DNA of 64,000 nucleotides, taken from contig NZ_AFEU01000003.1 in assembly GCF_000262755.1 (NCBI RefSeq), positions 1,240,001-1,304,000 of the forward strand. The letters run 5' to 3'. Origin of the DNA: Bacillus methanolicus PB1 (GTDB taxonomy: Bacteria; Bacillota; Bacilli; Bacillales; Cytobacillaceae). Position numbers and translations under genes: made by a program. Position 1 is the first letter of the stretch; every line of letters starts with the position of its first letter. The notes beneath the pieces are model-generated. The model was not told the origin of the DNA. It ran no database searches and worked only from the letters and a program-made list of their open reading frames with translations. Shown here in pieces: positions 57,287-64,000 of the stretch.

Positions 57287-57676
57287 CTATATGGAGCAAC
57301 TTCCTCTGTCACAATTTTTCCGCAGAAATTTATGCCTGTTTTTTGCCAACCATTTGTAAATAGGATTCCCGATCCTGTCTGCGAAGGGAACATGGATCAA
57401 AATCCCAAAGAGAAATGTTGCAGGAAAATTAACAAGCAAGCGCCTTACTGCATAAAATCCTTTATAGATTTTATTGGACGGAGTAATAATATGAATTTCT
57501 TTCCTTAAATCTTCTTTTCGAAACGCAAAGCGGCTTTGTTTTTTCTCATACTCTTGAAGGGGAATCCATTCAACTTTGCCAAGCCAATCGAGTTTATTGA
57601 ATAATCTTTTCGTTTCTTGGCATAACAAGCATGTTTTATCGTATAACGCAATGGTTTTCAAAATGATCATTCCCAT
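57287..57676 (-). CDS. DCC-family thiol-disulfide oxidoreductase-like protein (DUF393)
   Basis: A 129-residue thioredoxin-like protein of the DCC family. The motif near the start reads YDKTCLLCQE, a CxxC centre. It continues with LFNKLDWLGKVEWIPLQ, and a hydrophobic patch (PATFLFGILIHVPFA) appears near residue 95. The biochemical role is unsettled in the family. The start is uncertain: ATG GGA ATG has a weak binding site, and a TTG (LKTIALYD) after GGGAATGA is an alternative. Divergent from pckA. Confidence 0.82.
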   Translation of the reverse strand: MGMIILKTIALYDKTCLLCQETKRLFNKLDWLGKVEWIPLQEYEKKQSRFAFRKEDLRKEIHIITPSNKIYKGFYAVRRLLVNFPATFLFGILIHVPFADRIGNPIYKWLAKNRHKFLRKNCDRGSCSI

Positions 57677-57798
57677 TTTTTTGCTGAATATAAGACTTGA
57701 GCAGATAAATCATAATTTATGTCTATTTTAACATACTATTTTAAAAACGGTTCAAAAGTACATTTTGTAAAATATTATTGAAACTTTTATATATAGTA

Positions 57799-57826
57799 TA
57801 GACTAATTATTCAAAAGTGTTATACT
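57799..57826 (+). promoter_or_regulatory. Promoter of pckA
   Basis: TAGACT and TATACT are 16 bases apart, 56 bases before pckA. In B. subtilis CcpN represses pckA at this type of site; I do not see a certain operator. Confidence 0.55.
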
Positions 57827-57881
57827 AATTGATATGTAACCACTTACAAAAATACAATTGAAAAAGGAAGGTAATCATCAG

Positions 57882-59468
57882 ATGAATTCTGTTACGATTC
57901 CGAACGAGTTGACTGACTTGTTAAAAGGAAATAATGTTCAAATTCAATTGTCCGTCCCTCAATTAGTGGAAAAAGTGTTATACCGTAAAGAAGGGGCTTT
58001 GACATCAACCGGAGCAGTTCGTGCAACAACAGGGAAATACACCGGGCGTTCGCCTAAGGATAAATATATCGTGGAAGAAGCTTCTGCGAAAGATAAAATC
58101 GATTGGGGCTCCGTAAACCAGCCAATATCCGAAGAAGCATTTAATAAACTATATAATAAAGTAATAAACTACTTAAAGGAAAAAGAAGAAATATTTGTAT
58201 TCAAAGGATTTGCGGGAGCTGACAAAAAGTACCGCATGCCGATTCAAGTAATAAATGAATATGCATGGCACAACCTGTTTGCCCATCAATTATTTATCCG
58301 CCCTACAGAAGAAGAATTGTTGGAGCATCAAGCGGAATTCACCGTGATCTCCGCGCCAAACTTCAAAGCAGATCCTGCGGTTGATGGTACTAGATCTGAA
58401 ACCTTTATTATTATTTCTTTTGAGCGCCGTACCGTATTAATTGGCGGAACAGAATATGCGGGAGAAATGAAAAAATCAATTTTTTCTGTAATGAACTATA
58501 TGCTGCCTGAAAACGGGATTCTATCCATGCATTGTTCTGCAAATGTCGGCAGTGAAGGAGATGTTGCTTTATTCTTTGGCCTTTCAGGCACTGGAAAAAC
58601 AACATTGTCAGCTGATCCAAACCGCCGGCTTATCGGTGATGATGAGCATGGCTGGTCACCAAATGGCGTATTTAATATTGAGGGTGGATGCTATGCGAAA
58701 TGCATCAATCTTTCCCGGGAAAAAGAACCGCAAATTTTTGATGCCATCCGTTTCGGTTCAGTTTTAGAAAATGTTGTGATTAATTTAGAAACAAGGGTTC
58801 CCGACTATGATGACAGCACGTTAACAGAAAATACACGTGCAGCATATCCGATTCAAGCGATTGACAATATCGTTGATCCAAGCATTGCCGGCCATCCGAA
58901 CACAATTATTTTCTTAACAGCTGATGCTTTCGGAGTACTCCCGCCGATAGCAAAACTAACAAAGGAACAGGCAATGTACCACTTCTTAAGCGGCTATACA
59001 TCCAAGCTTGCCGGAACGGAGAGAGGAATTACTTCTCCGCAAGCAACGTTCTCAACTTGCTTTGGATCTCCGTTCCTCCCTCTTCCGGCAACTCGCTATG
59101 CAGAAATGCTTGGAGAAAAAATCGATGAGCATAATGCAAACGTATTTTTAGTCAATACAGGCTGGACCGGAGGCGAATACGGCACTGGCGCGCGTATGAA
59201 GCTCGCTTATACGCGCGCGATGGTTCAAGCTGCCCTGGAAGGAGAACTGGACAACGCGGAAACCGTTAAAGATAAATTCTTTGGACTGGAAATTCCTTTA
59301 CATGTTCCAGGCGTTCCTGATGAAGTCCTTCAGCCAAACAAAACATGGAAAAGCCCGGAAGCGTATGATGCAAAAGCAAAAGAACTTGTTGAAAAATTCC
59401 GCGAGAACTTCAAAAAGTTTAAAAATGTACCTGCTGAAATTGAAGAAAAAGGCGGTCCTATCGCGTAA
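57882..59468 (+). CDS. pckA: Phosphoenolpyruvate carboxykinase (ATP)
   Basis: A 528-residue enzyme that converts oxaloacetate and ATP to PEP, the entry step of gluconeogenesis. The kinase loop is [14 protein letters not shown] near residue 233, followed by LIGDDEHGW with the metal-binding Asp residues; GRSPKDKY lies near the start and [10 protein letters not shown] later. The ATG is eight bases after AAGGAAGG; an in-frame TTG eight codons earlier overlaps the site. Divergent from the DCC-family gene; ends in a full palindromic repeat. Confidence 0.97.
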   Translation: MNSVTIPNELTDLLKGNNVQIQLSVPQLVEKVLYRKEGALTSTGAVRATTGKYTGRSPKDKYIVEEASAKDKIDWGSVNQPISEEAFNKLYNKVINYLKEKEEIFVFKGFAGADKKYRMPIQVINEYAWHNLFAHQLFIRPTEEELLEHQAEFTVISAPNFKADPAVDGTRSETFIIISFERRTVLIGGTEYAGEMKKSIFSVMNYMLPENGILSMHCSANVGSEGDVALFFGLSGTGKTTLSADPNRRLIGDDEHGWSPNGVFNIEGGCYAKCINLSREKEPQIFDAIRFGSVLENVVINLETRVPDYDDSTLTENTRAAYPIQAIDNIVDPSIAGHPNTIIFLTADAFGVLPPIAKLTKEQAMYHFLSGYTSKLAGTERGITSPQATFSTCFGSPFLPLPATRYAEMLGEKIDEHNANVFLVNTGWTGGEYGTGARMKLAYTRAMVQAALEGELDNAETVKDKFFGLEIPLHVPGVPDEVLQPNKTWKSPEAYDAKAKELVEKFRENFKKFKNVPAEIEEKGGPIA

Positions 59469-59471
59469 ATT

Positions 59472-59601
59472 GAAAGAGGCTGTCTCGAAAGCCTAAGGGT
59501 CAGGCCCCATAACACAATATATAGGACAAAATGTTGGATAAATGTGCTATATATTGATAAATGCACATGAGGTCAGACCCTTATGAGTCAGCCTCTTTTT
59601 T
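59472..59601. repeat. Full three-tier GGGTCAGACCC palindrome, pckA/ytmB gap
   Basis: Same orientation as the 13.8-kb copy. Outer arms AGAGGCTGTCTC / GAGTCAGCCTCT are slightly worn and the left core reads GGGTCAGGCCCC. It lies between convergent pckA and ytmB. Confidence 0.87.
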
Positions 59602-59629
59602 GCGTAGGTGCATTAGTTAGGTGCTTTGC

Positions 59630-59875
59630 TCAATTTATAGTATTTAACGAAATTAACTGGTAAGTCAGAACCGTCCTGTTTTCATGCCATTCTACTTTTT
59701 TAATGACTGCAATACCGCTTGAACCACTATCAACTGTTTTTCTTACATCAACTGGAATATCCATAGGATAAAGCCGGTATCCTTCTTTCTCCAGTGTAAA
59801 ATAATTATCTTTTATCCGGATTTCTTTTCCCTTTGTAACAATGACCGTATTGAGTTCCAACGGCATTCCCATCAA
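59630..59875 (-). CDS. ytmB: DUF2584 protein YtmB
   Basis: An 81-residue, probably all-beta soluble protein with conserved MPLELNTVIVTKGKE and YRLYPMDIPVDVR segments, matching YtmB. Start MGMP with AAAGGAGAGAG upstream. Function unknown. Located between pckA and the ytlACD operon as in B. subtilis. Confidence 0.85.
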   Translation of the reverse strand: MMGMPLELNTVIVTKGKEIRIKDNYFTLEKEGYRLYPMDIPVDVRKTVDSGSSGIAVIKKVEWHENRTVLTYQLISLNTIN

Positions 59876-60096
59876 TCTCTCTCCTTTGTATTATCCTTAT
59901 CGTTATCTTATCATTTTTCAGATTTAATTTTCATCCTTGCATTAATTTCACTTTCTCCGCGATTAAAAAACAGTAAACCCCAACGAATGGAAGTTTCATT
60001 TTATAGGCTATAGGCATTCACACATTTTTCGCTGCTTCATACGATATGTTAGATCAAAAAAAGCTAAAATTTATCCGTCAAAGGGAGGTTGCATGA

Positions 60097-61089
60097 ATGA
60101 AAAATTGGATTAAAATTTGTTTTTCCTTCTTGCTGATTGCCATCTTCATTATACCTTTAGCAGCATGTAATAAGGAAGAAGTTCTCAATGTGAAAGTAGC
60201 GGAAGTTACTCATTCTATCTTTTATGCTCCGCAATATGTTGCTCTTGAAAAAGGCTTTTTTGAAGACGAAGGTCTTAAGGTCGATCTGACAACAACGGCA
60301 GGCGGAGATAAAACGATGACTGCGTTATTATCCGGCGGAGCTGACATCGCCCTTGTCGGCTCAGAAACTTCGATTTATGTTTACGCTCAAGGCTCTAACG
60401 ATCCGGTTATCAATTTTGCCCAGCTTACACAAACTGACGGAACATTTCTCGTTTCCCGCAATAAAATCGAAAATTTCTCATGGGAACAATTGAAAGGAAG
60501 TACCTTTTTAGGCCAGCGCAAAGGCGGAATGCCGCAAATGGTCGGTGAATTTGTGTTAAAGAAGCACGGTATTGACCCGAAAACAGATTTGAACTTAATT
60601 CAAAATGTTGACTTTGCAAACATCGCTCCGGCATTTGCATCAGGAACAGGAGATTTTGTCCAACTTTTCGAACCAACTGCAAGCGTTTTTGAAAAAGAAG
60701 GAAAAGGTTACATCGTTGCCTCATTTGGAACGGAATCCGGCCATGTTCCATATACCACTTTCATGGCAAAACAAAGCTATATGAAAAAAAATAAAGAGGT
60801 AATCGAAAAATTCACACGCGCAATCTACAAAGCTCAAGTTTGGGTGGAATCTCACAGTGCGAAAGAAATTGCGGAAGTGATCAAGCCACATTTCGAAGAT
60901 ACAGACCTTTCAATTATTGAGACAGTTGTTGACCGATATAAAAGCCAAGGTTCTTATGCAACTGATCCTATTTTGGATGAAGAAGAATGGAATAATCTCC
61001 AGAACATTATGGAGGAAGCAGGCGAGCTTCCAAAACGGATTGAACACAAAATCCTAGTAAATACAGAAGTAGCCAACAAAGTTAAGTAA
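60097..61089 (+). CDS. ytlA: ABC transporter substrate-binding lipoprotein YtlA
   Basis: A 330-residue lipoprotein. The lipobox IPLAACNK marks Cys ~24 as the lipid anchor. The rest is an NMT1/SsuA-type periplasmic-binding fold: FYAPQYVALEKGFFEDEGL, then GGADIALVGSE. The family carries sulfonates, nitrate, or pyrimidine precursors of thiamine. No thiamine or SAM riboswitch is seen upstream, so the substrate stays open. The ATG eight bases after GGGAGG is used; an out-of-frame ATG four bases earlier would give only six codons. First gene of ytlACD. Confidence 0.9.
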   Translation: MKNWIKICFSFLLIAIFIIPLAACNKEEVLNVKVAEVTHSIFYAPQYVALEKGFFEDEGLKVDLTTTAGGDKTMTALLSGGADIALVGSETSIYVYAQGSNDPVINFAQLTQTDGTFLVSRNKIENFSWEQLKGSTFLGQRKGGMPQMVGEFVLKKHGIDPKTDLNLIQNVDFANIAPAFASGTGDFVQLFEPTASVFEKEGKGYIVASFGTESGHVPYTTFMAKQSYMKKNKEVIEKFTRAIYKAQVWVESHSAKEIAEVIKPHFEDTDLSIIETVVDRYKSQGSYATDPILDEEEWNNLQNIMEEAGELPKRIEHKILVNTEVANKVK

Positions 61090-61121
61090 AAAGAGATTAA
61101 CGATAATGAGGAGGCCGGCAA

Positions 61122-61901
61122 ATGGATTTTTTAACAATAAAAAAAATTCATCACACATATTTCACAAAAACATCGGCTGCTACGGCCCTCTCCGATGTTT
61201 CGCTCGAAGTAAAGGAAGGAGAATTTGTATCCTTCCTCGGTCCGAGCGGCTGCGGCAAAACGACATTGCTATCAATTATCGCCGGTTTAATAAATCCTAC
61301 TGAAGGATCAGTGACAATAAAAGGAAAGCCTGTAAAAAAAGCTGACCGTTCAATTGGATACATGCTTCAGCAAGACTACTTATTCCCCTGGAAAACAATT
61401 GAAGAAAATATTTTAATTGGCTTAAAGCTTTCAAAAAACTTAAATGAATCTGCGAAAAACTACGCATTCACATTACTTGAGCAAATGGGATTAAAAGGTG
61501 TGGAAAAACAATATCCAAAACAGCTGTCAGGAGGCATGAGGCAAAGGGTCGCCCTTGTCCGCACATTGGCAACCGAACCGATGCTCTTGATGCTTGACGA
61601 ACCATTTTCAGCTCTCGATTATCAAACAAAACTAAGACTGGAAAATTTAGTGTCCAATACATTAAAAACGTTTGGCAAAACAGCGATCCTTGTTACGCAC
61701 GATATAGGTGAAGCGATTGCTATGAGTGATCGGGTATTTCTTTTTACAGCACGACCTGGGAGTCTCCATAAAACCTTTATCATTCCAGATGAACTCAAGA
61801 AACTATCACCGTTTGCCGCCCGTAATCACGAAGTTTTTTTACAGATATTTCAAGAAATTTGGGAGGAGTTGGAATCAATTGGACCGGCAGAAAAATATTA
61901 A
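61122..61901 (+). CDS. ytlC: ABC transporter ATP-binding protein YtlC
   Basis: A 259-residue ATPase. Walker [11 protein letters not shown] near residue 43, signature [11 protein letters not shown] near 130, Walker [13 protein letters not shown] near 152, and the switch His in LVTHDIGEA. It energises import with YtlA and YtlD. AGGAGG lies before the ATG. The ytlD start overlaps its last codons by 23 bases. Confidence 0.94.
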   Translation: MDFLTIKKIHHTYFTKTSAATALSDVSLEVKEGEFVSFLGPSGCGKTTLLSIIAGLINPTEGSVTIKGKPVKKADRSIGYMLQQDYLFPWKTIEENILIGLKLSKNLNESAKNYAFTLLEQMGLKGVEKQYPKQLSGGMRQRVALVRTLATEPMLLMLDEPFSALDYQTKLRLENLVSNTLKTFGKTAILVTHDIGEAIAMSDRVFLFTARPGSLHKTFIIPDELKKLSPFAARNHEVFLQIFQEIWEELESIGPAEKY

Positions 61902-62688
61902 ACTCCTTCACGAAATGTATATTCAATCTTTAAGAAAGGAAAAACGCTGGGTTTTATTTTATCAAGCGGCTATTTTTATTTTGTTCTTCACAGCGTGGGA
62001 AGTTTCCAGCCGTCAGCAATGGATCGATCCGCTCATTTTTAGCTCTCCATCAAAGGTTTGGGGACTGTTTATCAAAAAAGTAAATGATGGTTCTCTTTTT
62101 GCCCATATAGGGTTTACACTTTCAGAAACTGTCTTTGGTTTCATTTTAGGAACACTGCTTGGAACAATGCTTGCGGCATTTTTATGGTGGTCTCCGATAG
62201 TTTCAAAAGTATTGGATCCTTATTTAGTTGTGTTAAACGCAATGCCGAAGGTTGCTTTAGGACCAATACTAATTGTTGCACTTGGTCCCGGATTAACTTC
62301 CATCATCGCAATGGGAGCTATTATTTCCGTCATCATCACGACAATTGTTGTCTACACATCCTTTAAAGAAGTAGACCCTAACTATTTAAAAGTGCTGCAA
62401 ACCTTTGGGGCATCCCGTTTCCAAATTTTCAAAGAAGCGATTTTGCCTGCTTCCTTTCCTGTCATTATTTCAACGTTAAAAGTAAATGTCGGATTGTCCT
62501 GGGTAGGTGTGATCGTCGGTGAGTTTCTTGTTTCGAAACAAGGCCTCGGCTATTTGATTATTTATGGATTCCAAGTTTTTAATTTTACGCTTGTACTACT
62601 TTCCCTGCTTGTGATTGCGGTGTTTGCAACCATTATGTATCAGCTGGTTGAACTATTGGAAAAGAAATTGATCAAAAATAGTTCATAA
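61879..62688 (+). CDS. ytlD: ABC transporter permease YtlD
   Basis: A 269-residue membrane permease with about six helices. The EAA-type loop lies at '[25 protein letters not shown]' near 180. I chose the TTG ten bases after GGGAGGAG inside ytlC; B. subtilis YtlD starts in a similar place. A longer in-frame extension would lie wholly within ytlC. Its stop overlaps the convergent Nudix gene by six bases. Confidence 0.92.
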   Translation: MDRQKNIKLLHEMYIQSLRKEKRWVLFYQAAIFILFFTAWEVSSRQQWIDPLIFSSPSKVWGLFIKKVNDGSLFAHIGFTLSETVFGFILGTLLGTMLAAFLWWSPIVSKVLDPYLVVLNAMPKVALGPILIVALGPGLTSIIAMGAIISVIITTIVVYTSFKEVDPNYLKVLQTFGASRFQIFKEAILPASFPVIISTLKVNVGLSWVGVIVGEFLVSKQGLGYLIIYGFQVFNFTLVLLSLLVIAVFATIMYQLVELLEKKLIKNSS

Positions 62689-63210
62689 AGAAGGATAACG
62701 GCAGGCATTCATGTGCATGTCGTTTTTATTTTTTGCCAAACAGTTTCTTATTTCGCTGATTTTATCTAAACTTTTTTTTACAACATCATCTTTCATTATA
62801 AAGCTGAATTTCTTTTCAAACCGGCTTTCTAAAAGATTTCCATCAAATAGGACTGGGCCGTTTGTTTCGAGGTAGTCATCCTTTTCTGCAAGCTTTTCCA
62901 CCTCGCCATAAAATACCGTTTTTACAAATGGCTGACCGGGATCTAACACATAATATTCTCCGACAAATTGAAGTCTTTTTAATACTCCGCCCGTCTCCTC
63001 ATAAACTTCTCTCCATGCAGCCTGTTCGAGAGTTTCGCCTTGTTCAGCCTTTCCGCCGGGAAACTCAAAACCACGTACCTTATGATTCGTTAAAAGCCAT
63101 TTATTTTTATATTCGCATATGACAAAGACATGTTTACTTGTTAATGTAAAATAATTGGGCTCATAGCTAAATTGGATAACATGCCCTTTAAAGTCACGAA
63201 ACTCTTCCAT
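62683..63210 (-). CDS. ytkD: Nudix nucleoside triphosphatase YtkD
   Basis: A 175-residue Nudix hydrolase. The Nudix box covers residues 52-74 with GGKAEQGE, then REVYEETGG; all catalytic Glu residues are there. In B. subtilis YtkD cleans oxidised dGTP/GTP (8-oxo forms) and is found in cells and spores. GAGGTAGATT precedes the ATG. The C-terminal ~12 residues overlap the ytlD end region and may be an extension, since family members are near 158 residues. Confidence 0.92.
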   Translation of the reverse strand: MEEFRDFKGHVIQFSYEPNYFTLTSKHVFVICEYKNKWLLTNHKVRGFEFPGGKAEQGETLEQAAWREVYEETGGVLKRLQFVGEYYVLDPGQPFVKTVFYGEVEKLAEKDDYLETNGPVLFDGNLLESRFEKKFSFIMKDDVVKKSLDKISEIRNCLAKNKNDMHMNACRYPSL

Positions 63211-63327
63211 AATCTACCTCATTCGTTAACATCGTTTCTTAATATTATATAAGAAAAATCAATTGCTCACTATTAGAGCGTCTTTCTTCATCAGAAAATT
63301 AGTAGCAGAACGAAGGTCGTGGCAATC

Positions 63328-63450
63328 AAAGGGGCTGATTCAATAGTAAAGGGTCAGACCCCTCCAATTCAAATTGTGACGCACACTATTAAAACCATTC
63401 AATAAATAGTCCTTGCCGGAGGAATCCACACTCTTATAAGTCAGCCCCTA
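63328..63450. repeat. Worn nested palindrome before the terminal genes
   Basis: Outer arms GGGGCTGATTCA / TAAGTCAGCCCC. One core (GGGTCAGACCCC) is intact; the partner has decayed to GGAGGAATCC. The interior is unrelated to the common cassette. Confidence 0.75.
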
Positions 63451-63454
63451 CAAT

Positions 63455-63772
63455 TTATTCCTGCAAAATTCCCATATTTTCAATATGCTGTTTTGCCTCA
63501 TCGTCCCCAAGCTTATAGATCAAGGCATATATTTTTTTTATAGTTTCATCATACGCATCATTTTCCCTATCATAATGGTATTGAACATAAGGAACATGAG
63601 CCCGAAAAAAGTTTTGCCATTCAGTTGAATAATTTTGATCAAAATATTCCCTTAATAAGGTAATTTCCTCATCATTCGCCTGAATTTTATAACTCCAAGT
63701 AGATGCTGTAGAACTTTGTGAAATTTCACCGCTTCCGAGATCTATATAGTACGTTTTTTTCTTTTGTTCCAT
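63455..63772 (-). CDS. Conserved Bacillus protein often labelled 'hydrolase'
   Basis: A 105-residue soluble protein starting MEQKKKTYYIDLGSGE, with the conserved core LREYFDQNYSTEWQNFFRA and HVPYVQYHYDREND. No hydrolase motif is visible, so the common database label has no support in the sequence. The ATG behind AAAAGGGGCTG is used; an in-frame extension upstream lacks a binding site. Function unknown. Confidence 0.78.
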   Translation of the reverse strand: MEQKKKTYYIDLGSGEISQSSTASTWSYKIQANDEEITLLREYFDQNYSTEWQNFFRAHVPYVQYHYDRENDAYDETIKKIYALIYKLGDDEAKQHIENMGILQE

Positions 63773-63944
63773 TTTCACAGCCCCTTTTCCCTCTTTCCTA
63801 TTCGTTTCCCACATTTAAGTCTTAATTATTCATCCTTCCTAATTTTCAAATCATCGATTTGAACAAGGAATATATTTTTCATAAAAGGGTATTGAATAAG
63901 TATAGTGATGGATTGTTTACGTATTAATAATGCGAGGTGGGAAA

Positions 63945-64000
63945 TTGAAACTTGTAGACGAGCTTTATGAGCTGTATCGCAATAAATTGACCGGAGATGA
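63945..64000 (+). CDS. Unidentified gene cut by the window end (partial)
   Basis: GCGAGGTGGG is followed by TTG and the frame MKLVDELYELYRNKLTGD, which runs off the window. The peptide is helical and charged. Eighteen residues do not identify a family. Confidence 0.6.
   Translation, partial: MKLVDELYELYRNKLTGD

Noticed and set aside
61726-61878. 51-codon upstream extension of ytlD
   Set aside because: Wholly inside ytlC; GGGAGGAG and homology place the start at the later TTG.
63455-63772. Hydrolase function for the 105-residue protein
   Set aside because: No catalytic motif is visible; the label circulates in annotations without sequence support.

Overview
The window is a chromosomal segment of a low-GC, endospore-forming Bacillaceae bacterium. 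Gene content and order closely follow the B. subtilis refZ-ytsP-dgcP-rpsD-tyrS-acsA-acuABC-ccpA-aroA-ytxGH-murC-sftA-ytpQP-ytoP-trmB-amyX-ytkP-ytjP-murJ-ytfP-leuS-ytqAB-ytpBA-ytoA-asnB-metK-pckA-ytlACD-ytkD region. Protein families, T-box and SAM-I leaders and ribosome binding sites are all of Bacillus type. The species cannot be fixed from sequence alone. I see no rRNA, tRNA, CRISPR array, prophage or intact transposase gene.

Layout. 1-6 kb: a partial refZ start, free methionine sulfoxide reductase, a diguanylate cyclase, rpsD with its S4 leader, an aldehyde dehydrogenase remnant, and tyrS with a T-box. 6-16 kb: a class A penicillin-binding protein, acetyl-CoA synthetase facing its regulators acuABC across a shared promoter region with a cre-like site, then ccpA and aroA (DAHP synthase/chorismate mutase). 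16-28 kb: a long FtsA-like protein with beta-rich repeats, ytxG/ytxH, murC, sftA, ytpQ, ytpP, a DUF84 NTPase boxed between 39-bp repeat arrays, and ytoP. 28-42 kb: ytzB, trmB, ytzH, ytmP, pullulanase amyX, a ytlQ-like gene with a suspected 3' frameshift, thpR, ytkP, ytjP, ytzE, ytzG, a heptad-repeat miniprotein, murJ and ytfP. 42-53 kb: cse60, a rhodanese gene, leuS with a T-box, ytzC with an overlapping 59-codon gene, the tRNA-modification pair ytqA-ytqB, ytpB/ytpA, ytoA and a C39-like peptidase. 53-64 kb: asnB, metK with a SAM-I riboswitch, a DCC-family protein, pckA, ytmB, the ytlACD ABC transporter, a Nudix hydrolase and two terminal genes, the last cut by the window edge.

Functional themes are central carbon control (acsA/acuABC/ccpA/pckA), envelope synthesis (PBP, MurC, MurJ), chromosome segregation (SftA), translation (RpsD, TyrS, LeuS, TrmB, YtqAB, YtzG) and sulfur/SAM metabolism (metK, ytkP, ytsP).

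The most unusual material is intergenic. More than a dozen gene ends carry elements built on GGGTCTGACCC. Many are 110-130 nt, three-tier nested palindromes whose outer arms look like a terminator stem; one copy resembles an empty site. Two separate intergenic regions hold degenerate tandem arrays with an exact 21-bp period. Two 39-bp-period arrays built on a related core flank the DUF84 gene and supply its stop codon. Four gene fragments (aldehyde dehydrogenase, alpha/beta hydrolase, DUF2269 protein, and a membrane protein upstream of ytpP) show local decay.
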